This document shows positions 56,091 through 64,000 of a stretch of 64,000 bases of DNA, one piece after another. The DNA comes from Microbulbifer pacificus (GTDB taxonomy: Bacteria; Pseudomonadota; Gammaproteobacteria; Pseudomonadales; Cellvibrionaceae): the NCBI RefSeq assembly GCF_033723955.1, contig NZ_CP137555.1, positions 2,596,001 to 2,660,000 of the forward strand, read 5' to 3'. The notes under the pieces are model-generated. The model ran no database searches. It was not told the DNA's origin and worked only from the letters and a program-made list of their open reading frames with translations. Each line of letters opens with the position of its first letter. Positions within the stretch are counted from its first letter, which is position 1. The translations under genes and the position numbers were made by a program.

Positions 56091-56195
56091 CAGGTGCGGG
56101 GCAAGGGTTTTCGGAAGCGTCGCAAACAGGATGTTTGCGCCGCAGCGCCCAGGGATGGGTTTACAGCGGTTCCGAATACCCTTGCGCCGTGCCTG
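56091..56195. repeat. Long hairpin with internal GGATG hairpins, structured repeat copy 2
   Basis: The arms 56091-56115 and 56171-56195 pair at 21 of 25 positions. The interior holds CGCAAAC-AGGAT-GTTTGCG (56121-56139) and a CCCA-GGGA-TGGG hairpin near 56149-56160. Read as its reverse complement, the core aligns with the element at 6529-6640 (CCGCTG, two CATCC loops, CGGCGC, GCGACG in the same order), while the outer arms and most stem bases differ. It lies in the tkt-epd gap. Confidence 0.8.
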
Positions 56196-56254
56196 ACCGC
56201 CACCGCACTGGAACAGAGCTAAACCGAGGGCGGTGGAATTAGCCCGAGGAATGC

Positions 56255-57271
56255 ATGTCCACTCCAATAAGACTCGCCATCAACGGCTACGGCCGCATAG
56301 GACGAAGTGTCCTTCGAGCCCTCTACGAATCCAACCTGCGTGACCAGCTGCAGATCGTTGCCATCAACGAACTGGCCGACTGCGCCACCATCGCCCACCT
56401 CACCAAATACGACACCGTCCACGGCCGTTTCCACGGTGATGTGAGCGTGCACAACGACACCCTGCACATCAACGGCGACCCTATCGCCGTCACCCACCAC
56501 AGCGAACTGGAAGACCTCGACTGGTGCAATCCGCAGGTGGACGTCGTCCTCGAATGCACCGGCAGCTTCAGCGAGCGCGAACGCGCCGAACTGCACCTAA
56601 AAGCCGGAGCCAAAAAGGTCATCTTCTCCCAGCCCGCCAGCCGCGACGTCGATGCCACCATCGTCTACGGCGTCAACGACACCGCGCTCACAGGTAGCGA
56701 GACCATCATCTCCGCCGCTTCCTGCACCACCAACTGTAGCATTCCCGTCATTGCGGCCCTCGAGAGCGCGTTCGGCATCGAAGCCGGCGTCATCACCACC
56801 ATCCACTCGGCGATGAACGACCAGCCGGTAAATGACGCCTACCACCACACCGACCTGCGCAAAACCCGCTCTGCGCTGAACTCCATCATCCCGGTAGACA
56901 CCGGCCTCGCCCGTGGCATCGAGCGTATCCTTCCCGACATGGCGGGCAAATTCGAAGCCCAGGCCATGCGCGTGCCCACCATCAACGTCTCTGCCATCGA
57001 TCTGTCGGTGCAGCTGAAAAAGTCCGTCACCCAGGCCGAAGTCAATTCAGTACTCAGAACTGCTGCCGAAACCCGATTTTCCGGCGTGCTCGGTTACAGC
57101 GAAGAGCCTCTGGCTTCCTGTGACTACAACCACGATCCGCGCTCCGGTGTGGTCGACGCCGGTCAGACCCGGGTTGCCGGCGGCAAAATGGTGAAGGTGC
57201 TGATCTGGTTTGATAATGAATGGGGCTTTGCCAATCGCATGCTGGACGTGGCGAGAAAGATGCAGGTGTGA
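56255..57271 (+). CDS. epd: Erythrose-4-phosphate dehydrogenase
   Basis: Epd oxidises D-erythrose 4-phosphate to 4-phosphoerythronate, the first step of pyridoxal phosphate synthesis in this group. The 338-residue GAPDH-fold protein has [15 protein letters not shown], catalytic Cys157 in [10 protein letters not shown] and His184 in [10 protein letters not shown]. The tkt-epd order is typical of gammaproteobacteria and supports Epd over GapA, as do the [23 protein letters not shown] segment and the N-terminal INEL. Unlike common operons, pgk and fba do not follow; a serine hydrolase gene does. Confidence 0.9.
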   Translation: MSTPIRLAINGYGRIGRSVLRALYESNLRDQLQIVAINELADCATIAHLTKYDTVHGRFHGDVSVHNDTLHINGDPIAVTHHSELEDLDWCNPQVDVVLECTGSFSERERAELHLKAGAKKVIFSQPASRDVDATIVYGVNDTALTGSETIISAASCTTNCSIPVIAALESAFGIEAGVITTIHSAMNDQPVNDAYHHTDLRKTRSALNSIIPVDTGLARGIERILPDMAGKFEAQAMRVPTINVSAIDLSVQLKKSVTQAEVNSVLRTAAETRFSGVLGYSEEPLASCDYNHDPRSGVVDAGQTRVAGGKMVKVLIWFDNEWGFANRMLDVARKMQV

Positions 57272-57367
57272 ATGCGCCTTCTGTAAAGGCAGAAATTTCA
57301 GGGTAGAAATTTTTTGAATCGGACTTCAGACTGGTTCGACAAAGCACGACTCTGAGTTCTGCCTCTC

Positions 57368-58519
57368 ATGAATATAAAATCCAAAGCCAGACTCGCTGCA
57401 TTGCTTATTGCCTGTGTTTGCAGCACTTATAGTTTTCCCTCTGAATCTCCAGCTCCGGTTGCGCCGCCTGCAATGACCGATGACTGGTTGGCGACGCCTG
57501 CGGCCGAGGTACCACTGTCCGGCGAGCTGATGGGCAAGATGGATGGTGCCATCCGCAACGGGGACTTCGGCAACATCACCAGCGTGGTGGTGGCGTATCG
57601 CGGTCGCATTGCATTCGAGCGCTATTTTGCCGGAGATGCCGGCACGCTGCGCAATACGCGTTCGGCGACCAAGACCGTGACGAGTATCCTTGTCGGCCTG
57701 GCGCTGGCGGCGGGTGAACTCCCGGACTTGAACGCCAGGGTTTTGCCGTTACTACCCCAGAAACCGCATCTGTATCAGGAACCGCGCAAAAACGAGATCA
57801 CGTTCGCCGATTTGATGACCATGAGCTCGGTGCTCGAGTGCGACGACTGGAATTCATTTTCCAGCGGCAACGAGGAGCGCATGTATCTGCGCGAGGACTG
57901 GCTGCAGTTTGCGCTGGACTTGCCCATCCGCGGTACGCCCCCCTGGGAAACACCGCCGGCACAGCGCCCCTATGGCCGCGCCTTCAGTTATTGCACCGCC
58001 GGGGTATACATGCTCGGGCGGGCGCTGGCAGGCGCCGTGCGCATGCCGCTTGAAGAGTTTGCCGCGAAAAACCTGTTCGCGCCGCTGGGTATTGAGCAAT
58101 ATCGCTGGCAACACTCCCCCACTGGTCAAATCCAAACCGGTGGTGGCCTGGAACTGCGCAGCCGTGACCTGTTAAAGCTGGCCCAACTCTATGCGAATGG
58201 TGGTGAATGGGGTGGGCGGCGCCTTCTGCCGAGTAGCTGGGTGCAGGCCTCGATTGAGCCTCGGGTGCAATTCGAAGGATCGGATGGCCGCAGCTTCGAG
58301 TATGGTTATTTGTGGTGGTTGCAGTCGTTTGCAGTCAATGGAAAGCGGGTGGCCACTTACCATATGGCCGGTGCCGGTGGGAATATTGTATTGGTGGCAC
58401 CGGCGCTGGATCTGGCGGCAGTAATCACCAGTGAAAATTTCCGTCGCAGCGATGCGCACGCACTGACGCGAGCACTGCTCAGTGATCACATACTGCCGGC
58501 GGTTAATTTGTTGGAATAG
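57368..58519 (+). CDS. Secreted serine hydrolase of the beta-lactamase/CubicO family
   Basis: The 383-residue protein has a hydrophobic N-terminus (LAALLIACVCSTYSFPS) likely to be a signal peptide or lipid anchor, and a beta-lactamase fold with the nucleophile Ser99 in SATK (Lys102). The second motif is Tyr208-Cys-Thr instead of YxN, and the usual KTG is replaced by His332-Met-Ala-Gly. Those changes fit EstB-like esterases or peptidases more than beta-lactamases. The GYLWWLQSFAVNGKRV segment is typical of CubicO proteins. It follows epd without an obvious link to it. Confidence 0.85.
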   Translation: MNIKSKARLAALLIACVCSTYSFPSESPAPVAPPAMTDDWLATPAAEVPLSGELMGKMDGAIRNGDFGNITSVVVAYRGRIAFERYFAGDAGTLRNTRSATKTVTSILVGLALAAGELPDLNARVLPLLPQKPHLYQEPRKNEITFADLMTMSSVLECDDWNSFSSGNEERMYLREDWLQFALDLPIRGTPPWETPPAQRPYGRAFSYCTAGVYMLGRALAGAVRMPLEEFAAKNLFAPLGIEQYRWQHSPTGQIQTGGGLELRSRDLLKLAQLYANGGEWGGRRLLPSSWVQASIEPRVQFEGSDGRSFEYGYLWWLQSFAVNGKRVATYHMAGAGGNIVLVAPALDLAAVITSENFRRSDAHALTRALLSDHILPAVNLLE

Positions 58520-58874
58520 TGAAACCGAAAAATATCCAACCTTAAAAGCCCGGAATAATTCGGGCATGCTGCCGCAGCCGAATTTTATAAGCAGCCTGAC
58601 TTTGGCATTGCCTACTTCACTCGTGCCTGATGACGCGTTACCCGAGCTGAACACTATAGTTCAGCGCACCTCAGCCCCCTCCCATATATGCCTTTCGTGC
58701 CACTCCAGCTATTTGGCGTATAAATCAGTTCAATCGCCGCAATCTCACACAAATTATTCTTGCATCGCCTTCTGCAATGAATAATTCTTGTTTGGTCGAT
58801 TGTCTTGGAATATTTTATTTCATCGGTGGTTGAGTCCCGCTGCCTGCAAAACAATAATCAATAAGGAGAGGTTG
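58520..58874. other. Intergenic region before the third TonB receptor
   Basis: This 355-bp gap has no convincing gene. A small hairpin (GCCCGGA/TTCGGGC, near 58548-58565) with wobble pairs lies just after the serine hydrolase gene. The end nearest the receptor is AT-rich (about 58780-58830), probably the promoter, and has the strong AAGGAGAGG ribosome-binding site before the ATG at 58875. Confidence 0.5.
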
Positions 58875-61475
58875 ATGAACCGACTGCAACGAGCCATACG
58901 TCTGGCCAATATTTCGCTGTTTACCTTTGGAGCCATGGTTGCCCTTCCAGCTGCTGCACAAGACGAGAGCAGCAAAGAGTCACAACGGTTGGAGGAAGTG
59001 GAGGTCACCGGTTATCGGGGATCGGTGAAGAAAAGTCTGGATATCAAGCGCAATGCCGATGTGATGATGGACGCCATCTCGGCAGAGGACGTTGGCAAGT
59101 TTCCAGATCAGACCGTTGCCGACGCGCTGCAACGCGTGGCCGGTGTATCGGTGGAAAAATCCGAAGGTGAGGCGGACCGCGTAAGTATCCGCGGCACGCC
59201 ACCTCATCTCAATATGACCCTGTTCAACGGCCAGCATGTGGCCACTGCGCTGGCGTCCGCGGATGTGGCGAGCCCACCAAGCCGCAGCTTCAACTACTCC
59301 CTGTTGCCTTCAGAGCTGATCAACACCCTGGAAGTACACAAGTCGCCACAAGCGAAAATTGAAGAGGGCTCGATCGGCGGCACGGTAATTGTGAAGACCC
59401 GCAGCCCTCTGTCCACTGCCAGTAATTACACGGCGCTGTCGGTAAAGGATATTTATCAGGAATCCAGTGGTGAGCACAGCCCGGCCATCTCCGGATTCTA
59501 CTCCTGGAAAAACGAGGGCAATGACTTCGGCGTGAACATGTCGTATGTCAGCCGCGATAACCGTATCCAGCGGGATACCAGTGGGGTTGGTTACCGCGGT
59601 TTTATGGCGGGTGCAGACGGTAGCTATCTGCCGGACAACGTTCGCGCAACGCGCTACAACTCTGACAAGGACCTGCGCACTGCCACCCTGGCGCTGGAGT
59701 GGCAGGCGAATGACAGCCTGAACCTGCAGCTCAACAACCTGGTATCCAAAGTGGATCAGCTCAACCAGTTCATTAGTAACGGCGCCTGGAACTCAGGTGC
59801 TGCGGCGGGCTTCACCAATGTGCAACTGGCGGGGGACACTATCGTCGCGGCCGACGTGCCTGAAACTGCCGGCACCGGCACCTGGGCGGAAGAGAGCTTG
59901 TACAGCACCAACTACCATGAGGGTGGTTACGAGACTCGCGCACATGATCTGAAGGTGGAATTCACCGGTGAAGGTTACACGCTGGCCGGCCACCTGGGGC
60001 ACACTGCAGCCGAGGGCGATATTGTCGACGACCAGGTGGAGTTTGAAGCAAGCGCCAATACCTCGTTCGAAATTATCGGTACTCCATCCTACACACTGGA
60101 TGCAGCGCTGACGCCTGCGGACTACTCGCGTATCTACACACACCGCAATATCTTTGCCAACAGCGAAGACGAGACTTATGCCCAGTTGGATCTGAACCTG
60201 GAACTCCAGAATGACTGGATAAGTTCTGTGGATGTCGGGGTTAAACACCGCGACCACATGAAAAAGTCGGACTTCTGGAAAGAACAGTGGATCGGCAGTG
60301 CTACTCTCGATCAGTTCACCAGCGGCAATTCCGCCGATGACTTCATGGGCAACAGTGGATCTCCGGACGGGCTCTGGGACTTCGATGCGGCGGCCTGGAA
60401 ACAGTGGACTGTTGACAACCCGGCACTGCGTGCGAACTACCGCCCGGACTACAGTTTCGAGATGGAAGAGAAGGTGACCAGCACCTACGTTCAGGCCAAT
60501 TTGGATCACGGTCAGCTGCACGGTAACGTCGGCGTGCGCTACGCCAGTACCGATGCGACCAGTCGCGGTTTCCAGATGGTCAAGGTGGTGTCCTGGAACC
60601 CGGATACCTGGACGTTGGAACCCGGCCGGGTGGATAACGATTACAGCAGCGTATTGCCGAGTCTGAACCTGGCTTACGACCTGCAGGACGACATGATTCT
60701 GCGCTTTGCTGCCGCCAAGGTGATCTCACGTCCCGACTACGACAACCTGGCCATGCGTCGTGCCTATGCAAAAAGCGCCTGGGCAGGCGCGGGCTACGAT
60801 GGCCTTGGGGCAGGTGGCAACCCGGAGCTCGAGCCGTATCGCGCCAACCAGTACGATGTTTCCGCCGAGTATTACTTCACCGACTCGTCGATCGTTTCCC
60901 TGGCATTGTTTTACAAGGATATCGAGTCCTATATCGATACCACTCAGTCGGCTGAGCAGCTTCCGGATGAGAATGGTGTGATTGGTTTGTACAACATCAC
61001 CATCCCGGTGAACGGCATCGGCGGTCGCAACCAGGGTGTCGAGCTGACGCTTCAGCACGACCTGGGCAATGGTTTCGGTGTACTGGCCAACTACACCTAC
61101 TCGGATGCGGACATGTTGGAAACCGCAGAGGAAAAGGCGGCAGGCATCGAAAAGCAACTGCCGGCCAACTCCAGTGATACTTACAACGCGACCGCCTATT
61201 ACGAGGACCACGGCCTGTCGGCGCGACTGGCTTATAACTACCGTTCGCGCTACTACACGGGCACTAACCGCAATGGCCTGGACAAGTATGCCGACGGCTA
61301 CGGTCAGGTGGATGCGAATATCTCCTATCAGCTCACCGACAATGTGTCACTGGTTCTGCAGATGTTGAATCTCACCGACAGCGAGCAAACGAGCTTTTGG
61401 GATTCCAGCGAACGGGTTGGTGATATCCACCAGTACGGCCGTCGCTTCTTTGCCGGAATCAACGCAAAGTTCTGA
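58875..61475 (+). CDS. TonB-dependent receptor, carbohydrate-associated type
   Basis: From the ATG at 58875 the protein has 866 residues, a signal peptide ending near LPAAAQ (residue 29) and a C-terminal Phe (INAKF). The N-terminal segment LEEVEVTGYRGSVKKSLDIKRNADVMMDAISAEDVGKFPDQTVADALQRVAGVSVEKSEGEADRVSIRG is the hallmark of the large subfamily that includes maltodextrin and other oligosaccharide receptors of Caulobacter, Xanthomonas and marine gammaproteobacteria. No glycoside hydrolase or regulator is adjacent, so its sugar is not inferable here. A strong terminator follows. Confidence 0.92.
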   Translation: MNRLQRAIRLANISLFTFGAMVALPAAAQDESSKESQRLEEVEVTGYRGSVKKSLDIKRNADVMMDAISAEDVGKFPDQTVADALQRVAGVSVEKSEGEADRVSIRGTPPHLNMTLFNGQHVATALASADVASPPSRSFNYSLLPSELINTLEVHKSPQAKIEEGSIGGTVIVKTRSPLSTASNYTALSVKDIYQESSGEHSPAISGFYSWKNEGNDFGVNMSYVSRDNRIQRDTSGVGYRGFMAGADGSYLPDNVRATRYNSDKDLRTATLALEWQANDSLNLQLNNLVSKVDQLNQFISNGAWNSGAAAGFTNVQLAGDTIVAADVPETAGTGTWAEESLYSTNYHEGGYETRAHDLKVEFTGEGYTLAGHLGHTAAEGDIVDDQVEFEASANTSFEIIGTPSYTLDAALTPADYSRIYTHRNIFANSEDETYAQLDLNLELQNDWISSVDVGVKHRDHMKKSDFWKEQWIGSATLDQFTSGNSADDFMGNSGSPDGLWDFDAAAWKQWTVDNPALRANYRPDYSFEMEEKVTSTYVQANLDHGQLHGNVGVRYASTDATSRGFQMVKVVSWNPDTWTLEPGRVDNDYSSVLPSLNLAYDLQDDMILRFAAAKVISRPDYDNLAMRRAYAKSAWAGAGYDGLGAGGNPELEPYRANQYDVSAEYYFTDSSIVSLALFYKDIESYIDTTQSAEQLPDENGVIGLYNITIPVNGIGGRNQGVELTLQHDLGNGFGVLANYTYSDADMLETAEEKAAGIEKQLPANSSDTYNATAYYEDHGLSARLAYNYRSRYYTGTNRNGLDKYADGYGQVDANISYQLTDNVSLVLQMLNLTDSEQTSFWDSSERVGDIHQYGRRFFAGINAKF

Positions 61476-61508
61476 CGAAAAAATTGCATTTCTCCTTTGG
61501 TCGTTTTG

Positions 61509-61541
61509 GGGCCGGTACCGAAAGGATACCGGCCCTTTTTT
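61509..61541 (+). terminator. Intrinsic terminator of the third TonB receptor gene
   Basis: GGGCCGGTA (61509-61517) pairs with TACCGGCCC (61527-61535) around a 9-base loop and is followed by TTTTTTAT. Confidence 0.93.
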
Positions 61542-61680
61542 ATACCGTTTATAGGCTACGACGCATGCCTGCATTGCAGTGCAGGGTATTGGTGCGAGCG
61601 CAGTATCGATGCTATTCACTGGACCCAAGCGCCGCTGCGTGCAGTAGAATGCCATTTCAATAATAAATGCGGGAACTATC

Positions 61681-62232
61681 ATGCGCTTTTTGAAAATATC
61701 AATTCACTGCCTGAAAGGTGCGCTCATGGCATGCCTGCTGCAACCAGCCCTGGCCTCGGCAGAATTCGCCACCGGCCCGGTGGTGGAGAACTTTGGCGCG
61801 GTGGCCGATGTTGTGCAATCGGTGCCGCTCACCGGTAAAGAACGTTTCAAGGTTGTATTTGACGCAGCGGAGCAGGGCGAAGAGGGAAAGCGCAATCGCA
61901 AGTTCGAGAGCCTCGCCCGCTTCCTCAATATGCAGGCGCGCGCGGGCGTGAAACCGGAACAGATCGAGCTGGCGCTGGTGGTCCACGGCGGTGCGGGCTT
62001 TGATGTAGTAAACAGCGCCGCTTTCCAGAAAAAGTTCCAGCGCGATAATCCCAACGCTGAATTGCTGGCGGCGTTACAGAAACACAAGGTGCGCGTCATT
62101 CTTTGCGGCCAATCCGCCGCGTTTAACGGAATCGAGAATGATGACTTGTTGCCCGGCGTAGAGATGGCCCTGTCCGCCATGACGGCCCACGCCCTGTTGC
62201 AGCAACAGGGCTATACGCTTAATCCTTGGTGA
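61681..62232 (+). CDS. DsrE-like secreted protein
   Basis: The 183-residue protein has an N-terminal signal (GALMACLLQPALASAEF) and a DsrE/DsrF-type domain (about 55-180): VVFDAAEQGEEGKRNRKFESLARFLNMQARAGVKPEQIELALVVHGGAG, then VILCGQSA, where Cys142 is at the position used for sulfur handling in some family members. Most periplasmic relatives are uncharacterised. It starts 140 bp past the receptor terminator and is followed 30 bp later by the DTW-domain gene, so those two may be cotranscribed. Confidence 0.85.
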   Translation: MRFLKISIHCLKGALMACLLQPALASAEFATGPVVENFGAVADVVQSVPLTGKERFKVVFDAAEQGEEGKRNRKFESLARFLNMQARAGVKPEQIELALVVHGGAGFDVVNSAAFQKKFQRDNPNAELLAALQKHKVRVILCGQSAAFNGIENDDLLPGVEMALSAMTAHALLQQQGYTLNPW

Positions 62233-62262
62233 GAACCGGTAAACCGATAGAAAACTCCAGGT

Positions 62263-62748
62263 ATGCAGATCATACTCCTGACTCACGAACGCGAACTGGA
62301 GCGTCCGAGTAACACCGGCAAGCTGGTACTGTCCGCCGTAGCCGGTGAGGGAGTAGGTGTGGAGCGGGTGATCTGGCGGCGCGCAGAACCGGATAAAGCA
62401 TTGCTGGCGACGCTGGATGATCCCGCGATGGGGCTGCTGTATCCCGATACCGAAGTGGCGGGTGAAGCGGCCGGTAACATGAGCATCGAAACCTGCGAGC
62501 GGTTTATCCTGCTCGACGCCACCTGGCAGGAGGCGCGCAAGATGTTCAATCGCAGCCCCTATCTCCACCTTGTGCGCAGAGTGAACCTGGTGCCAGCGCG
62601 GGATTCCCGCTTTCGCCTGCGGCGCAACCAGAAGTCGGCGGGGCTGTGTACCGTGGAATGTGTGGTGGAAATCCTGCGCTGCAAAGGTCACCTTGAACTT
62701 GCCGCTCTGCTGGAGGAGGAATTTGAGCGCTTCAATAGCGCAAATTAA
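62263..62748 (+). CDS. DTW-domain tRNA aminocarboxypropyltransferase-like protein
   Basis: DTW-domain proteins such as TapT (YfiP) transfer an aminocarboxypropyl group from SAM to uridine 47 of tRNA, giving acp3U. The 161-residue protein has the family core FILLDATWQEARKMFN (about 81-96) and FRLRRNQKSAGLCTVECVVEILR (about 117-139). It is shorter than YfiP (about 230) and starts directly at MQIILLTHERELERPSNTGKL, without the N-terminal Cys cluster often found. The reaction is therefore probable but not certain. Confidence 0.85.
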   Translation: MQIILLTHERELERPSNTGKLVLSAVAGEGVGVERVIWRRAEPDKALLATLDDPAMGLLYPDTEVAGEAAGNMSIETCERFILLDATWQEARKMFNRSPYLHLVRRVNLVPARDSRFRLRRNQKSAGLCTVECVVEILRCKGHLELAALLEEEFERFNSAN

Positions 62749-62867
62749 AAAGCTGGCGATTAACGAAGAAGTAATTTTCCCGGATTGGCCCTGTCTGATT
62801 TTGGGGTGAAAAAGTGTACTTTTGCAGAGTTAACGGTTGAAATTATTGCCTGGATAAGGAGCTGGAG

Positions 62868-63383
62868 ATGAAAAAACTATTCTGTTGGCTGGCGCTGTTG
62901 TTTGTCGCATGCCCTGCCGTGGCGATTGAGGTTGGCGAACCTGCACCGGAGTTTTCCCTGCAGGCATCCGATGGCAAGACTTATACCCTGTCTGACTTCA
63001 AAGACAAGCAGGCGGTGGTGATCGCCTGGTATCCGAAAGCGTTTACCAAGGGCTGTACCATCGAGTGCAAATCCCTAGCGGAAAATGGCCACCTGATTCG
63101 CGAGTACGATGTCACCTACTTCATGGCTAGCACCGATGAAGTGGAAGACAACAAAAAATTCGCCGATGAATACAAGGCAGATTTCCCGCTGCTGAGCGAT
63201 CCAACCGGTGCTGTTGCCGAGGCCTACGACGTGAAAATGCCAGTGCTGAATATGGCCAAACGGGTTACCTTCTATATCGGCAAGGACGGGAATATCCTGA
63301 AAGTTGACCGCGATATCAAACCCGCTACCAGTGCCGAGGATATGGCGCGCACGTTGGGCGAGCTGGGTGTGGCAAAAAAATAA
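62868..63383 (+). CDS. Periplasmic peroxiredoxin (Bcp/AhpC-TSA family)
   Basis: The 171-residue thiol peroxidase has a signal peptide ending near CPAVA (residue 19). The peroxidatic Cys63 lies in YPKAFTKGCTIEC, with Cys67 four residues later in the position of the resolving Cys of atypical 2-Cys Bcp proteins. The PKAFTKGC pattern follows PxxxTxxC. It would remove peroxides in the periplasm; which electron donor it uses is unknown. The start has a GGAGCTGGAG ribosome-binding site. It stands alone, convergent with the next gene. Confidence 0.92.
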   Translation: MKKLFCWLALLFVACPAVAIEVGEPAPEFSLQASDGKTYTLSDFKDKQAVVIAWYPKAFTKGCTIECKSLAENGHLIREYDVTYFMASTDEVEDNKKFADEYKADFPLLSDPTGAVAEAYDVKMPVLNMAKRVTFYIGKDGNILKVDRDIKPATSAEDMARTLGELGVAKK

Positions 63384-63390
63384 ATTAAAA

Positions 63391-63413
63391 AAGGCCGCAA
63401 ATAGCGGCCGAAC
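63391..63413 (-). terminator. Terminator of the YggN-like gene
   Basis: On the minus strand, GGCCGC-TATTT-GCGGCC is followed by six T residues. It lies about 55 bp beyond the stop of the minus-strand gene at 63465 and just after the convergent peroxiredoxin gene. Confidence 0.85.
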
Positions 63414-63434
63414 ACTTGGGGGTTTTACATAAAT

Positions 63435-63464
63435 TTTGTGCGGGCCGGGGCAGGCCCGCACAAA
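63435..63464. other. GC-rich hairpin between convergent genes
   Basis: The arms 63435-63446 and 63453-63464 (core TGTGCGGGCC/GGCCCGCACA, GGGGCA loop) form a 12-bp stem directly next to the stop of the minus-strand gene. It lacks a clean T tract on either side. Together with the hairpin at 63391-63413 it makes a double stop between convergent genes. Confidence 0.6.
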
Positions 63465-64000
63465 TTATTTCATGGTGATCAATTCCATGCCCTGCAGTGC
63501 AGGAATGGCCTGATGTAATTTTACTTCCAGTTCGTCCAGCGCTTGCAGCTGCAGACACAGCGCATCGGCACGAGCCTCCAGTCTTTCCGCTTTCTTTTCC
63601 ACCTCGGCCTCGGCCGCTTCTGCCGCAGCCTCCGCGTCCCGTTCGATACTGGCGCCACCGGTAAACACTGCTTTCATGGCATGCCAGGCGATATTGCCGG
63701 CAGACTTTGCCGCGAGTTTTTCAATCTGCGGTTCCAGTTCCCTTTCAAACGTTTCGCCAAAGACGTCGTCAACCCACGGGCTGCCGAAAGTGTACACATC
63801 GCCCTGCTTTTTGGTCTGTGCCAGCAGTTTTTCTCGCAGTGCTTCGGAAGACTGCAGAAACTCCTGGGTATCGGCACTGTCCGGGCCGGCGAGCACCGCA
63901 AGCGCAATACCGACACCGTTCATCGCGATATCCATCGCCTCCACGGCAATTTCGGATACCTGACGTCCGGCGGTGTGCAACCCCTGCTGATAGGACTGCA
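63465..64000 (-). CDS. DUF2884 (YggN-like) protein, C-terminal part (partial)
   Basis: The minus-strand frame stays open to the window edge, so the N-terminus is missing; the visible part is about 178 residues. The C-terminus, ALCLQLQALDELEVKLHQAIPALQGMELITMK, closely resembles the end of E. coli YggN (LDDMAEQEQELHQKIPNLKDYQVFTI as I recall it). A stretch rich in Ala and Glu (about two thirds along, DAEAAAEAAEAEVEKKAERLEARAD) is probably a coiled coil. YggN is a small periplasmic protein of unknown function. Confidence 0.75.
   Translation of the reverse strand, partial: QSYQQGLHTAGRQVSEIAVEAMDIAMNGVGIALAVLAGPDSADTQEFLQSSEALREKLLAQTKKQGDVYTFGSPWVDDVFGETFERELEPQIEKLAAKSAGNIAWHAMKAVFTGGASIERDAEAAAEAAEAEVEKKAERLEARADALCLQLQALDELEVKLHQAIPALQGMELITMK

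Overview
The window looks like chromosome of a GC-rich marine gammaproteobacterium, most likely Microbulbifer or a close relative in the Cellvibrionales. This is inferred from the mix of large TonB-dependent receptors, secreted peptidases and esterases, a complete hut pathway, a liu operon start and the style of the extragenic repeats; no rRNA or other taxonomic marker is present. I saw no tRNA, rRNA, CRISPR array, prophage or intact insertion sequence, and most genes are ordinary core metabolism.

Layout. At 1-0.6 kb is the start of the leucine/isovalerate (liu) operon on the minus strand: liuR, then the 5' end of liuA, behind a perfect palindrome. At 0.8-12.7 kb is a histidine-utilisation locus. 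hutC-hutU-hutH run on the minus strand, divergent from hutI-hutG, with a HutC box between; a lipoprotein S9 peptidase and a TonB receptor flank it. At 12.8-17.6 kb are a membrane-anchored Nudix protein, a class C beta-lactamase without ampR, an orphan phosphopantetheinyl transferase, a MarR regulator and an M64 metallopeptidase. At 17.8-24.4 kb are a DUF3857/transglutaminase protein with a Sel1-repeat lipoprotein, then a TetR / iron-alcohol dehydrogenase / thioesterase cassette.

At 24.5-31.1 kb an alkaline phosphatase and a TonB receptor lie divergent from a ToxR/CadC-type regulator with a beta-propeller. At 31.2-36 kb are single genes: an extradiol-dioxygenase-like protein, MAPEG, DCC, an RluA-type pseudouridine synthase, a low-GC secreted protein and a PLP histidine decarboxylase. 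At 36-45.1 kb are tex, an RND efflux pair, rsmE, a small membrane protein and a HAD phosphatase. At 45.2-48.8 kb are a secreted protein of unknown function, an OmpA-like lipoprotein and an OPT-family transporter.

At 48.9-53.7 kb is the S-adenosylmethionine cycle, all on the minus strand in the order ArsR-methyltransferase fusion, metK, ahcY, metF. It is divergent from tkt and epd (54-57.3 kb), and a tandem operator-like palindrome lies between. At 57.4-64 kb are a serine hydrolase, a third TonB receptor of the carbohydrate-associated type, a DsrE-like secreted protein, a DTW-domain protein, a Bcp-like secreted peroxiredoxin and a truncated YggN/DUF2884-like protein.

The least explained signal is a pair of long structured repeats (6529-6640 and 56091-56195). 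They share a core of two small hairpins with near-identical loops, but their stems differ in sequence with pairing preserved. Four copies of a second, two-hairpin repeat sit exactly in the gaps between co-directional genes of the hut and SAM-cycle operons.
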